From: Ideonella benzenivorans
GTDB taxonomy: Bacteria > Pseudomonadota > Gammaproteobacteria > Burkholderiales > Burkholderiaceae_C
Length of the DNA: 64,000 nt
Direction: 5' to 3'
Assembly (NCBI RefSeq): GCF_020387415.1
Contig: NZ_JAGWCB010000007.1
Location: 248,001 to 312,000 of the forward strand
The translations under genes were made by a program, and so were the position numbers. The notes beneath the pieces are model-generated. The model did not search any database and had not been told where the DNA came from. It saw only the letters and a list, made by a program, of their open reading frames with translations. Below are positions 53,225-62,976 of the stretch, one piece after another. Position 1 is the stretch's first letter, and each line of letters opens with the position of its first letter.

Positions 53225-54199
53225 CTACAAACGGCGACGCCCTGTGGCGCCCGTGGGGCGGTTCACCAGGCCGATGCCGGCCAGCACCAGCACGCTGCCG
53301 ACGAGGAAGGGAGCTTCCAGCGGCTCGTCCAGCAGCCAGACGCTCAACAGCACCCCGAGTACCGGGGTCAGGAAAGAGAATACCCCCAGGCGCGAGGCGA
53401 GGTAGTGCCGCAGTAGCCAGAACCAGGCGAGAAAGCTGGCGAAGGAGACGACCAGACTCTGGAAGCCGAGGTGCCACCACAGCGTGGGGGAGGGCTGCCA
53501 GTGCCACTGCCCGCTGAGCCCGGCGATGGGCAGCAGCAGCACGAAGGCGCCGAGCAACTGGTACATCAGCGTCTCGGTGGCGGGTGCGCTGGCCAGCGAC
53601 GAGCAGCGCAGCGCCAGGGTGGTGGCCCCCCAGGCGGCCCCGGCCATCAGGGCCAGCGCATCGCCCAGCAGCACCCGGGCGATGGCGCTGTCGCCCGGCC
53701 CGGCATGGCCCCCCAGAAAGGCCAGGGCAATGCCCCCGAAGGCCAGTGCAATGCCCACCCATTGGAGGCGCCCGAGCCGCTCGGCCGGCAACCGGGCGTG
53801 CAGCCCCAGGGCCGCGAAGAGCGGGGCGGTGTACTGAAAGACCACCACATGCGAGGCCTGCGTGAACCGAAGGGCTTCGGCCACCAGCAGGAACTCCAGT
53901 GCGAAGAGGCTGCCCACCAGGGCCCCGGCTCGCCGATGGCGAGGGTCCGGGCGGTCCCCGCGCTGCCACATCAGCGTCGACAGCAGGAGTAGCGCCACCA
54001 ATGAGCGCACTGCCACCATCAGCATGGGGCTGGCCACGGGGGCGGCGGCTTTCAGCGAGATTTGCTGCAGGCCCCACAGAACGCAGAGGATGCTCATCGC
54101 GCCGATGGCACGGGCGTCCAAGGGGCCAGGGACTGGCGTTGGGGCGGGGCGGGTACCGGCGGTGAGGGGCGGGGTGTTCGGCGTGGGCAGGGCGGTCAT
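53225..54199 (-). CDS. EamA/DMT family transporter
   Basis: A 324-aa membrane protein with ten predicted helices in two EamA repeats (SILCVLWGLQQISLKAAAPV; LLGDALALMAGAAWGATTLA). Members export amino acids and other metabolites. A longer in-frame start at 54352 would run through the divergent LysR promoter, so ATG 54199 is preferred. The substrate is unknown. It diverges from the LysR gene. Confidence 0.88.
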   Translation of the reverse strand: MTALPTPNTPPLTAGTRPAPTPVPGPLDARAIGAMSILCVLWGLQQISLKAAAPVASPMLMVAVRSLVALLLLSTLMWQRGDRPDPRHRRAGALVGSLFALEFLLVAEALRFTQASHVVVFQYTAPLFAALGLHARLPAERLGRLQWVGIALAFGGIALAFLGGHAGPGDSAIARVLLGDALALMAGAAWGATTLALRCSSLASAPATETLMYQLLGAFVLLLPIAGLSGQWHWQPSPTLWWHLGFQSLVVSFASFLAWFWLLRHYLASRLGVFSFLTPVLGVLLSVWLLDEPLEAPFLVGSVLVLAGIGLVNRPTGATGRRRL

Positions 54200-54259
54200 G
54201 GTGGTGTCAATGTGCACTCGGGGAAGCATCCTGAAAAGCAGATAATTTGCGTGACTTTC

Positions 54260-54274
54260 ATTCGAAAATCGAAT
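54260..54274. promoter_or_regulatory. LysR-type operator between the EamA and LysR genes
   Basis: Perfect inverted repeat ATTCGA-AAA-TCGAAT in an 80-bp divergent gap. Its T-N11-A core fits the LysR box, so the neighbouring LysR protein is the likely ligand. It lies 5 bp before the LysR ATG, suggesting autorepression. Confidence 0.55.
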
Positions 54275-54279
54275 CCAAG

Positions 54280-55137
54280 ATGGAGCTGCAGACCGACTGG
54301 CTGAAGGCCTTCGTGGCCACGGTGGATGCCGGCTCGCTGTCGAGCGCTGCACAGGAGGTGCACCGCTCGCAGTCGGCCGTCAGCATGCAGATCAAGAAGC
54401 TGGAGGCCGCGGCCGGCTGCGCGCTGCTGGTGCGGGGGCCGCGTCAATTGCGCCTCACCCCCGAAGGGCAGGTATTGCTGGGCTATGCCCGGCGCATGCT
54501 GGACCTGCAGGCCGAGGCGCGGGTGGCCTTGCATGGCGAGACCGTCACCGGCCTGGTGCGGCTCGGGGTGCCCGACGACTATGCGGCCAAGTACCTGACG
54601 CCGGTGTTGCGGCGCTTCGCCCAGAGTCATGGCGGGGTCGAGATCCACCTGAACTGCGAGCAGTCCACTGCCTTGATTCCGCGCGTGGCGGCGGGCGAGC
54701 TGGACCTGGCCCTGGTCTCGCGCGACCATGCCCGCCGCGGCACGCTGCTCTTCCATGAGCCGATGGTCTGGGTGGGCTCGCCGCAGTTCGACGTCTGGAA
54801 CCGGCAGCCCCTGCCGATTGCGGTGTACGAGGAGGCCAGCCTGGCCTGGCGCGGCGCCATCCAGTCGCTGGCCCTGCGGGGGCGGCCTTACAAGGTGGTC
54901 TACCACAGCGCCAGTCTGGCGGGCCAGCTGGCCGCGGTGGAAAGCGGCCTGGCCGTGGCCGCCCTGACGCAGTGCAGTGCGCCTGCACACCTGCAGATTC
55001 TGGGGCCTGAACAGGGCCTGGGGCCGCTGGAGCCGATGCAGGTGGCCGTTTACCGCAGCCGGGCCTCGCAGGGCTCCAAGGCGGTGGACCGTCTGCACCG
55101 CATGCTGGTGCAGACGCTGCGCTACGCGGTGCGCTGA
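54280..55137 (+). CDS. LysR family transcriptional regulator
   Basis: A 285-aa LysR protein. The DNA-binding domain is WLKAFVATVDAGSLSSAAQE with SQSAVSMQIKKLEAAAG. The effector domain begins at TGLVRLGVPDDYAAKYLTPV. A TTG at 54247 would extend the frame, but it lies across the palindrome, and ATG 54280 matches family starts. The likely target is the divergent EamA exporter. Confidence 0.92.
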   Translation: MELQTDWLKAFVATVDAGSLSSAAQEVHRSQSAVSMQIKKLEAAAGCALLVRGPRQLRLTPEGQVLLGYARRMLDLQAEARVALHGETVTGLVRLGVPDDYAAKYLTPVLRRFAQSHGGVEIHLNCEQSTALIPRVAAGELDLALVSRDHARRGTLLFHEPMVWVGSPQFDVWNRQPLPIAVYEEASLAWRGAIQSLALRGRPYKVVYHSASLAGQLAAVESGLAVAALTQCSAPAHLQILGPEQGLGPLEPMQVAVYRSRASQGSKAVDRLHRMLVQTLRYAVR

Positions 55138-55158
55138 GGGGCGGCGTGCCCAGGGTTT

Positions 55159-55785
55159 TCAGGGCAGGGTGCTCTTCATGGTTTGGGCCAGGGCCTGCTG
55201 ACCATGGGCCTCCAGCGCCTGGATGGCGCCCTCGCGGTCGCGCCGCTCGTGGTTCTGGTTCAGCTTGCGCTTGCCCACCAGACGGGTGATGCGCACCTCG
55301 ATGCCGACGATGCGCTGCAGCTGTTCGTGGAGGTAGTCGGCCGGGGCATCGCCCATCTTCCAGGGCTCGGGCTGGGTGGCTTCGTGGGTGCGGGTCAGCC
55401 GGGCCAGCACGCCGCGCAGGAACTTCTCATCGTTGTGTACCTGCAGGGTGCCGTGCGCATGCACGACCTCGTAGGCCCAGGTGGGCACGCGGCGGTGGCT
55501 GTCCTGCTTGCCGGGGTACCAGCTGGGCGAGATGTAGCCCTGCGGCCCCTGGAAGATGACCAGCACCGGGGTGCCGTTGGCCAGGTTCTGCCACAGCGGG
55601 TTGGCCCGGGCCACATGGGCCAGCAGCACGCCGGCCGCGCCCTGTTCGGCGTCGAGCAGAAAGGGCAGGTGGTTGGCATCCAGCCCGGTGTCACCGTGGG
55701 TGACCAGGGTGCCCAGCGGATGGGCCTGGATCAGACGGTGCAGGACGGCCGGGGACGGTTCAGCGAAATGGTCAGGCAGGTACAT
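55159..55785 (-). CDS. FMN-binding negative transcriptional regulator, PaiB-like
   Basis: A 208-aa protein of the PaiB family (flavin-reductase-like split barrel). Family blocks visible are MYLPDHFAEP at the N-terminus, GTLVTHGDTGLDANHLPFLL, LVIFQGPQGYISPSWYPGK and VPTWAYEVVHAHG. In Bacillus PaiB affects protease and sporulation genes; in proteobacteria the role is unclear. The ORF stays open upstream to 55914, but the conserved start is at 55785. Confidence 0.92.
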   Translation of the reverse strand: MYLPDHFAEPSPAVLHRLIQAHPLGTLVTHGDTGLDANHLPFLLDAEQGAAGVLLAHVARANPLWQNLANGTPVLVIFQGPQGYISPSWYPGKQDSHRRVPTWAYEVVHAHGTLQVHNDEKFLRGVLARLTRTHEATQPEPWKMGDAPADYLHEQLQRIVGIEVRITRLVGKRKLNQNHERRDREGAIQALEAHGQQALAQTMKSTLP

Positions 55786-55939
55786 GGTGCAAAGGGTTGA
55801 AAGCCTGGTGCCACTGTGCCGCGGATCGGGTTGGCGGGAAACAGCCAGTGCATGTTGATTGGGCCGGTACAGATCGGGTGCGCACGGGGACTGACGGCTG
55901 GGCGCACGCTTCACGGCCTATGCTCGGGGCTGCTTACGC

Positions 55940-56370
55940 ATGGCCAGCATTCCCATGACTTCCCGACTCCGCGCTTTGCGCATCCTGCGCATCCTGCGCA
56001 TTCTGCGCGGCCCCCCCCGCCGGATTGGCTCCCTGCTGTTCGGGCTTGTCGCGGCCTGGGGCCTGCCCCACGCCCAGGTCGGCCGCGGGGTCACCCGTCT
56101 CATCGTCGGCTGGAATGCCTTTGTCTGGCGGTGCAGACCATCGTCGCCTCCTGGCTGTTCACCCAGGTGATGTTTGCCTTGCACTATGCGCACGACTTCC
56201 ATGCGGCCTTGGTGCGGGGCCAGCCCGGTGGCCTGCAGTTTCCAGACACCCCCTCGCCCGACTACCTGGACTTCTTCTACTTCTCCGCGGTGATCGGCAC
56301 CTCGGGGCAGACCGCTGACGTGTGCTTTGCCAGCGGTCTGATGATCAATGGGGCGTCCAGCCTGCGGTGA
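55940..56370 (+). pseudogene. Decayed DUF1345 membrane protein gene
   Basis: Two frames carry parts of one DUF1345 protein (normally about 215-230 aa). Frame one (55940 to about 56127) gives the N-terminus up to [12 protein letters not shown]. The other frame resumes at about 56131 with [23 protein letters not shown] and [21 protein letters not shown], then stops at 56370. The middle helices expected between these blocks (roughly 60 residues) are missing, so a deletion with frameshift is likely. The final helix after TADV is also lost. No intact product is predicted. Confidence 0.8.
55977..56003 (+). repeat. 9-bp tandem repeat in the DUF1345 pseudogene
   Basis: Three copies of TGCGCATCC (the third with TTC for TCC) encode Leu-Arg-Ile repeats in the N-terminus of the broken gene. 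This is consistent with slippage in a gene no longer under selection. Confidence 0.8.
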
Positions 56371-56390
56371 GATGGGGCCCGCCCGCCGCC

Positions 56391-58220
56391 TCACGGGGCA
56401 GCGGCCGCCTGCAGCAGGCGCCAATAGGCCCCCCGGCGCTCCACCAGGGCCTCGTGCGTGCCCTGCTCGCGCACCCGGCCGCCGTCCAGGTAGACGATGC
56501 AGTCCGCATGGCGGATGGTGGACAGCCGGTGGGCGATGACGAAGCTGGTTCGGCCGGCACGCAGCCGGGCCATGGCCTGCTGGACCAGCACCTCGGTGCG
56601 GGTGTCCACCGAGCTGGTGGCCTCGTCGAGGATCAGCACGGTGGGCCGGGCGACAAAAGCTCGGGCGATGGTCAGCAGCTGGCGCTGGCCGGCACTCAGG
56701 CCGCTGCCGTTTTCGTCGAGCAGGGTGTCATAGCCCCGCGGCAAGGTGCGCACGAAGTCGTCCACATGGCAGGCGCGGGCCGCTTCGCGCACCTCGTCTT
56801 CGGTGGCCCCCTCCCGGCCATAGGCCAGGTTCTCGCGGATCGTGCCCTCGAACAGCCACGTGTCCTGCAACACCATGCCCAGGTGGCGGCGCAGGTCCTC
56901 GCGGGCCAGTTGTCGGATGTCCACCCCGTCCAGGGTGATGCGGCCGCCGTCTACCTCGTAAAAGCGCATCAGCAGGTTGACCAGCGTGGTCTTGCCCGCG
57001 CCGGTGGGGCCGACGATGGCGATGGTCTGCCCCGGGCGGGCTTCAAGGTCGATGCCTTCGATCAGCGGCTGCTGAGGCTGGTAGCGGAAGTGCACCTGCT
57101 CGAACACCACATGACCGCGCGCTGGCTGGGGCAGCCTGGCGGCCGGCGATGGGTCCGGGCTCATCTCTGGGGCGTCCAGCAGCTCGAACACCCGTTCGGC
57201 CGAGGCCGCGGCCGATTGCAGCACGGCCGCCATCCCCGAGATCTGGTTGAGCGGTTGGGTGAGCTGGCGCACGTACTGGATGAAGGACTGCAGCTGCCCC
57301 ACGCTGAGGACCCCGGCCATCACCCGCAGGGCGCCCACCCCCACCACGCCGATGAAGCCCAGGTTGCCGACGAACAGGATGGCCGGCTGGATGGCACCGG
57401 AGATGAACTGAGCCTTCAGCGCGCTCTGGCGCAGGGCGTTGTTGGCCTGCTCGAAGCTGGCGCTGGCCACCGCCTGGTGGCCGTAGACCTTGACCAGCGT
57501 CTGGCCGGTGAACTGCTCCTCGATCTGGCCATTGAGCTGACCCGTCCAGCGCCATTGGTCGGCATAGTGCGGCTGAGCCTGCCCGCCCAGGCGCCGGGCC
57601 AGTGCCAGGGAGGCGCCCAGGCTCAGCAGGGCCGCCAGGGTCAGCAGCGGTGAGAGGATGCACATCATCGTCACCACCCCCAGCACCTGCAGCAGGGCCA
57701 TCGTCAAGGGCCCCAGCATCTGCATCAGGCTCTGGCTGACGTTGTCGATGTCGTTGGTGACGCGGCTGAGCACCTCGCCGCGGGCGCGGGTGTCGAACCA
57801 GCCCAGCGGCAGCCGGGCCAGCTTGGCCTGGGCGTCCCGGCGCAGGTCCTGGGTCAAGGTCTGGACCAGCCGGTTGCTCATCCAGCCTTGCTGGGCGGCC
57901 AGCAGGGCGCCGCCGCCGTAGAGCCCGGCCACGCCCAGCAGGTGCAAGCCCAGGCGCTGGAGATCCAGGGCCTGGTGGGCCTGCAGGGCCGTGACGACCA
58001 GGTCGGTGGCGCGCCCGAGCTGCCAGGGCCCCAGCACGTTGAGCAGTACGCTCAGGGCACTGCCCAGCAGCACCAGCGCGGTGCCCAGACGCTGTCCCGC
58101 CAGACGGTGGCTCAGGCGGGCGATGGCCTGCCGGGCGTTGCGGGCATGTTGGACGGGGTGGCCGCTCCCCATGCCGGGCGGACCCAGGCGACCGCCGGGC
58201 AAGGGTCCGGGCGGGCTCAT
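56391..58220 (-). CDS. ABC exporter half-transporter, catalytically canonical subunit (MdlB-like)
   Basis: A 609-aa fused membrane and ATPase protein. The six-helix type IV exporter domain covers about 40-330. Walker A is GPTGAGKTT, the signature is LSAGQRQ, Walker B is LILDEATSSVD with the catalytic Glu, and the H-loop is VIAHRLST. The signature departs from LSGGQ. The next gene upstream encodes a partner with complementary changes, so the two form a heterodimer. The cargo (drug, lipid or peptide) is unknown. The start overlaps the partner's stop by ATGA. Confidence 0.92.
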   Translation of the reverse strand: MSPPGPLPGGRLGPPGMGSGHPVQHARNARQAIARLSHRLAGQRLGTALVLLGSALSVLLNVLGPWQLGRATDLVVTALQAHQALDLQRLGLHLLGVAGLYGGGALLAAQQGWMSNRLVQTLTQDLRRDAQAKLARLPLGWFDTRARGEVLSRVTNDIDNVSQSLMQMLGPLTMALLQVLGVVTMMCILSPLLTLAALLSLGASLALARRLGGQAQPHYADQWRWTGQLNGQIEEQFTGQTLVKVYGHQAVASASFEQANNALRQSALKAQFISGAIQPAILFVGNLGFIGVVGVGALRVMAGVLSVGQLQSFIQYVRQLTQPLNQISGMAAVLQSAAASAERVFELLDAPEMSPDPSPAARLPQPARGHVVFEQVHFRYQPQQPLIEGIDLEARPGQTIAIVGPTGAGKTTLVNLLMRFYEVDGGRITLDGVDIRQLAREDLRRHLGMVLQDTWLFEGTIRENLAYGREGATEDEVREAARACHVDDFVRTLPRGYDTLLDENGSGLSAGQRQLLTIARAFVARPTVLILDEATSSVDTRTEVLVQQAMARLRAGRTSFVIAHRLSTIRHADCIVYLDGGRVREQGTHEALVERRGAYWRLLQAAAAP

Positions 58221-60007
58221 GCGAGGCTCTCCTGGGTTTGCTGCGAGGCGACGATTTCACGGTAGGCCGGGCAGTCCGCCAGCAACTGTGCGTGGCGGCC
58301 CTGGCCCACGATGCGCCCTTGCTCCAGCACCACGATGCGGTCCGCATGGCGCAGCGAGCTGACCCGCTGCCCCACCAGCACCACCGCCGCCTGCCGGCCC
58401 ACGGGGCTGGCCGCCAGGGCCTGGCGCAGCCGTGCCTCGGTGGCGTAATCCAGGGCCGAGAGGCTGTCGTCGAGCAGCAGCAGGCGGGGCTGGCGCACCA
58501 GCGCCCGGGCGATGGTCAGGCGCTGGCGCTGGCCGCCGGAGAAGTTGGTGCCGCCCTGGGTCACCGGCGCGGCCAGCCCCTGCGGCAGCGCTGCGATGAA
58601 GTCCTGGGCCTGGGCGATGCGCAGGGCCTCCCACAGTTCCGCCTCGCTGGCCTCGGCGCGGCCATAGCGCAGGTTGTCGGCGACGGTGCCGGAGAACAGG
58701 TAGCTCTGCTGGGGCACCAGGCCGATCAGGCCCCACAGCGTGGCCAGCGGCAGCCTGCGCACATCGCAGCCGTCCAGGCTCAGCTGGCCGGTGCTCACAT
58801 CGAACAGGCGGGGGAACAGGTTGAGCAGTGTGGTCTTGCCCGCGCCGGTGGCCCCGATCACCGCCAGGGTTTCGCCGGGGTGGATGTCCAGCGTGAGGTC
58901 CTGCAGCACCGGATGTGCCGCGCCGGGGTAGGTGTAGCCCACGCCGTCGAGCCGCCAGTGGCCCGCCCAGCCCCCAGCGGGGGCGGCCACGGGCTGGGCG
59001 GGGTCCTGCACGCTGGGTGGGGTGTCCAGCACCTCGCGGATGCGGCCGGCGCTGACCAGGGCCCGCGGCGCCATCGTGAACAGCATCGAGGCGACCATCA
59101 CCGAGATCATGATCTGCACGATGTAGGCCTGGAAGGCCACCAGCGCGCCGACCGGCATCTGGCCCGAGGCGATGCGGTGGGCACCGAACCAGACCAGGGC
59201 CACGCTGGAGCCGTGCATCACCGCCATCACCGCGGGCATGTGCAGCGCCATCAAACGGCCCACCCGCAACGAGGTGTCGGTCAGCGCGGCGTTGGCCTGC
59301 TCGAAGCGGGCGCTCTCGTGGCGGTCGCGGACAAAGGCGCGGATCACCCGCAGGCCGCCAATCTGTTCGCGCAGCAGGCGGTTGACCTGGTCGATCTGCC
59401 CCTGCAGCCGGGCGAACAGCGGCAGGCTCCGGCCCATCAGCCAGCCCACGATGCCGGCCAGCAGCGGCACGCTGACCAGCAGCAGCGAGGACAGCGGCGG
59501 GTCCTGCCGGATGGACATGACCACGCTGCCCAGGCCCATGAACGGCGCGATGATGACCATGCTCAAGGTCATCAGCAGCAGGGTCTGGATCTGCAGCACG
59601 TCATTGGTGCTGCGGGTGATCAGCGATGGCGTGCCGAACTGCTGCAGTTCGCGCAGCGAGAAGCGTTGCACCTGGTTGAACACGGCCGAGCGCAGGTCGC
59701 GCCCCACGCCCAGGGCGATCCGGGCGCTCAGCCAGGTGCACGCCAATGCCAGCAGCACCTGCAGCACTGCCGCAGCGCCCATGCCCAGCGCCACCAGTCC
59801 AACCTGCCGGGCGTCGCCCTGCAGCACGCCCTGGTCGATGATCTCCGCGCTCAGGCTGGGCAGGCTCAGTGAAGCCAGGGCCTGCGCGGCCTGGCCTGCC
59901 AGCAGCAGCACAAGGGCCCGCCGGTAGGGTTGCAGGGCCTGGCGCAGCAGATGCAGTTCGGGGGAGTGCACAGCGCCACATGCTACCTGGGTCCGGGCGG
60001 ACCCCAT
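58217..60007 (-). CDS. ABC exporter half-transporter, degenerate-site subunit (MdlA-like)
   Basis: A 596-aa fused membrane and ATPase protein. Walker A is GATGAGKTT and the signature is a good FSGGQRQ. Walker B, however, is LLLLDDSLSALD, with Asp in place of the catalytic Glu, and the switch His is replaced by Gln in VLVGQRVSS. These changes mark the degenerate site of heterodimeric exporters such as TM287/288. The start is uncertain: ATG 60007 is used here, GTG 59971 is an alternative, and the frame is open to 60199. Confidence 0.9.
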   Translation of the reverse strand: MGSARTQVACGAVHSPELHLLRQALQPYRRALVLLLAGQAAQALASLSLPSLSAEIIDQGVLQGDARQVGLVALGMGAAAVLQVLLALACTWLSARIALGVGRDLRSAVFNQVQRFSLRELQQFGTPSLITRSTNDVLQIQTLLLMTLSMVIIAPFMGLGSVVMSIRQDPPLSSLLLVSVPLLAGIVGWLMGRSLPLFARLQGQIDQVNRLLREQIGGLRVIRAFVRDRHESARFEQANAALTDTSLRVGRLMALHMPAVMAVMHGSSVALVWFGAHRIASGQMPVGALVAFQAYIVQIMISVMVASMLFTMAPRALVSAGRIREVLDTPPSVQDPAQPVAAPAGGWAGHWRLDGVGYTYPGAAHPVLQDLTLDIHPGETLAVIGATGAGKTTLLNLFPRLFDVSTGQLSLDGCDVRRLPLATLWGLIGLVPQQSYLFSGTVADNLRYGRAEASEAELWEALRIAQAQDFIAALPQGLAAPVTQGGTNFSGGQRQRLTIARALVRQPRLLLLDDSLSALDYATEARLRQALAASPVGRQAAVVLVGQRVSSLRHADRIVVLEQGRIVGQGRHAQLLADCPAYREIVASQQTQESLA

Positions 60008-60068
60008 GACCACGGGGCCCTTGTGCGTCAGCCCTGAAACCTGGCCGGCAAGCTGAGACACTGGGAGG

Positions 60069-61517
60069 ATGCCTCTTGTGTCTTCCCGCACCCAGCGTGT
60101 CCTGCCCTGGATCGTGGCCTCCAGCCTGTTCATGGAACAACTGGACGCCACCATCGTCAACACCGGCATTCCGGCCATGGCCGCCGACCTGGGCACCACG
60201 CCCTTGGCGCTGAAGTCGGTCTCCTCCAGCTACGTGCTGGCGCTGGCCATGAGCATCCCGGCCAGCGGCTGGCTGGCCAACCGCTTTGGCACCCGGCGGG
60301 TGTTCCTGTGGGCCATCGTGGTGTTCACGCTGGCCTCGCTGGCCTGCGGGCTGGCACCCAGCGTGCCGCTGCTGGTGGCCTGCCGGGTGCTGCAGGGCAT
60401 GTCGGCGGCGATGATGATGCCGGTGGGCCGCATGACGCTGGTGCGCAGCTTTCCCAAGAGCGAGCTGCTGGCGGCGATGAATTTCATGGTCATCCCGGCT
60501 CTGATGGGGCCGCTGCTGGGGCCGACGGTGGGCGGCTTGATCGTCCACTGGGGCTCCTGGCGCGAGATGTTCTTCGTCAACGTGCCGGTGGGGCTGGTGG
60601 CGCTGTATTTCGGCCTTCGCCACATGCCGGATTTCCGGGCCTCGGTGGAGCGGCCCTTCGACCTGCGCGGCATGTTGCTGTTCGGCGGTGGCACCGCCTT
60701 GCTGTCCTGGCTGCTGGAGGTGTTCGGCGCGCACGGCCTGAGCAACCAGGCGGCACTGGGGTGGCTGTTGGTGTCGCTGGCGCTGATGGCGGGCTATGCG
60801 TGGCACAGCCAGCGCCACCCCGCACCCTTGTTGAACCTGGCCCTGCTGCGGGTGCGCACCTTCCGTGTCTCGGTGGTGGGGGGCACCTTCACCCGGCTGG
60901 GCATCGGCGGGACACCGCTGCTGCTGCCGCTGCTCTACCAGGTCGGGCTGGGCATGCCGGCCTGGCAATCGGGCCTGCTGATGATGCCGGCCGCGGCGGC
61001 GGCCATGGTGATGAAGGCGCTGGCCCAGCGGGTGCTGGCCCGCCTGGGCTACCGGCGGGTGCTGATGGTCAACACCTGGATCGTCGCGGCCTGCATCGCG
61101 GCGTTCTCGCTGGTGGGGCTGAACACGCCGATCCCGGTCATCGTCGGCCTGGGGCTGGTGATGGGGCTGGCCAACTCGCTGCAGTTCACCAGCTTGAACA
61201 CCATGGCCTTTGCGGACCTGGGGGAACGGGACACGGCCGACGGCAGCACCATTGCCAGCACCTTCCAGCAGCTCTCGCTGAGCTTCGGCCTGGCCAGCGG
61301 CACCCTGGCGGCGGGCTACTTCCTGGCCCAGGCCCCCAGTGGGGCGGAAGGCGGCGCGCTGCCGGCCCTGCACAAGGCCTTCCTGTTGCTGGCGGTCTTC
61401 ACGCTGGCCGCCTCATCGCTGTTCCGGACCCTGCGCGAACACGATGGTGACAACGTCAGCCGGCCCGACCGGACGGACGCGGAAGAGGCCTCGGCCAGCT
61501 TCCGCTCTCACACCTGA
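60069..61517 (+). CDS. MFS efflux transporter, DHA2 (EmrB/QacA) family
   Basis: A 482-aa, fourteen-helix drug:proton antiporter. The N-terminus SSLFMEQLDATIVNTGIPAM is the DHA2 signature, followed by LANRFGTRRVFLWAIVVFT (motif A) and VACRVLQGMSAAMMMPVGR. It diverges from the ABC exporter and converges on the outer-membrane efflux gene with a 13-bp gap. The substrate is unknown. Confidence 0.92.
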   Translation: MPLVSSRTQRVLPWIVASSLFMEQLDATIVNTGIPAMAADLGTTPLALKSVSSSYVLALAMSIPASGWLANRFGTRRVFLWAIVVFTLASLACGLAPSVPLLVACRVLQGMSAAMMMPVGRMTLVRSFPKSELLAAMNFMVIPALMGPLLGPTVGGLIVHWGSWREMFFVNVPVGLVALYFGLRHMPDFRASVERPFDLRGMLLFGGGTALLSWLLEVFGAHGLSNQAALGWLLVSLALMAGYAWHSQRHPAPLLNLALLRVRTFRVSVVGGTFTRLGIGGTPLLLPLLYQVGLGMPAWQSGLLMMPAAAAAMVMKALAQRVLARLGYRRVLMVNTWIVAACIAAFSLVGLNTPIPVIVGLGLVMGLANSLQFTSLNTMAFADLGERDTADGSTIASTFQQLSLSFGLASGTLAAGYFLAQAPSGAEGGALPALHKAFLLLAVFTLAASSLFRTLREHDGDNVSRPDRTDAEEASASFRSHT

Positions 61518-61530
61518 GGGGCCGCCGGCC

Positions 61531-62976
61531 TCAGCTGCCGCCCAGGGCCTTGAACAGGGTCAGGCGGTTGGTCTGCTCGGCCAGCTTCAGGCTGATCAGG
61601 CTTTGCTGCGCGCTCCAGTAGCTGCGCTGCGCCTCCAGCACCGTGAGGGCGCTCTCGGCGCCCAGCTTCTGGCGGGTCTCGGTCAGCGCCAGGGCCTGGG
61701 CATAGGCCTGCACCTGCTGGCTTTGGGCGTCCAGCCGTTCGTCGAGCTGGGCGCGCACGGCCAGTGCGTCCGCCACCTCCTGGAAGGCCGTCTGCACCGT
61801 CTTTTCATAGGTGGCCAGCTGGGCCTGCTGGTTGGCCCGTGCCGAATCGACGGCCGCCTGCTTGCCGCCCCAGTCAAGGACGGGCAGGCTCAGCCCCGGG
61901 GCAACGCTCCAGGTGCTGTTGCCACTGGCGAACAGACCGCTGAGCGCCGTGCTGGCGGTGCCGGCGGCCGCGGTCAGCGACAGGGTCGGGAACAGCGCGG
62001 CCCGCGCGGCGGCCACGTTGGCATCGTTGGCCTGCAGCGTGAATTCGGCCGCCATCACATCCGGGCGCCGCAGCAGCACACTGGACGGCAGGTCGGCCGG
62101 CACGTTCACCAGGGCGGTGGCCTCGGCGCTCTGGTCCAGGGCGCTGCGACCGCCAGCGGGCAACCATTCCGCGGGCGGCTCGGTGCCCAGCAGCAGGCGC
62201 AGCGCGTTCAGGTCCTGCGCCACCTGGGTGCGGGCGGTGGCGGTGCTCAGCCGCGCCGTCTGCGTGGCCGCCTGGACGGCGGCCAGATCGAGCGCCGAGA
62301 TGGCTCCGAGGTCCTTCTGCTGCAGGCTCAGCTTCAGGGTGCGCTGCTGGCTGGCCAGGGTCTCTTCGTAGAAGGCCAGCGATTGCTGGTCGGCCGCCAG
62401 GGTCAGCCAGGTGCCGGCCACCTCGGCCACCAGGGTGGCGCGCACGCTGCGGGCGGTGGCCTCGCTGGCCAGCAGCTTGGCCTGGGCGGCCTCGTCCAAC
62501 CGGGCCAGCCTGCCCCACAGGTCGATCTCCCAGGCGGAGATGCCCAGGCTGGCGCTGTGCTGGCGGCTCACGCCGCCGTGGCCGTTGCTGCTGAGGTCAT
62601 TGGCGCTCTTGCTGGTGGTGGTGCCGGCCGAGGCGTTCAGCGTGGGCAGGCGATCCGCGGTGGCGCTGGTGACGGCGGCGCGGGCGGCGTCGATGTTACG
62701 CAGCGCCACCCGCAGGTCGCGGTTCTGATCCAGCGCCAGGCCGATCATCTGGCGCAGGTGCGGGTCGAGGATCACCGTTTGCCAGTCCGGCATGGGCTCG
62801 GCGGCCGTTGGCTGGGGACGGTCGCCCGTCACGGCGCTGGCACCCAGCGTGGCGGGCACCGGGGCCTGCCATTGCGGGGCACCGGGGCCGCTGGGCTGGG
62901 TGCTGACACAGCCGGTCAGCCCGGCCAGGCTCACCGCCAGCCCGAGGGTCGAGAGATTGAGGATGGCGCGTGTCAT
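61531..62976 (-). CDS. Efflux outer-membrane lipoprotein, NodT/OprM family
   Basis: A 481-aa TolC-like channel. The signal ends in lipobox LAGLTGC at about residue 22, so it is a lipoprotein. Coiled-coil rich repeats follow, with family blocks [29 protein letters not shown] and [21 protein letters not shown] in the middle. It overlaps the RND pump gene by ATGA and forms the outer-membrane part of the same tripartite system. Confidence 0.93.
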   Translation of the reverse strand: MTRAILNLSTLGLAVSLAGLTGCVSTQPSGPGAPQWQAPVPATLGASAVTGDRPQPTAAEPMPDWQTVILDPHLRQMIGLALDQNRDLRVALRNIDAARAAVTSATADRLPTLNASAGTTTSKSANDLSSNGHGGVSRQHSASLGISAWEIDLWGRLARLDEAAQAKLLASEATARSVRATLVAEVAGTWLTLAADQQSLAFYEETLASQQRTLKLSLQQKDLGAISALDLAAVQAATQTARLSTATARTQVAQDLNALRLLLGTEPPAEWLPAGGRSALDQSAEATALVNVPADLPSSVLLRRPDVMAAEFTLQANDANVAAARAALFPTLSLTAAAGTASTALSGLFASGNSTWSVAPGLSLPVLDWGGKQAAVDSARANQQAQLATYEKTVQTAFQEVADALAVRAQLDERLDAQSQQVQAYAQALALTETRQKLGAESALTVLEAQRSYWSAQQSLISLKLAEQTNRLTLFKALGGS

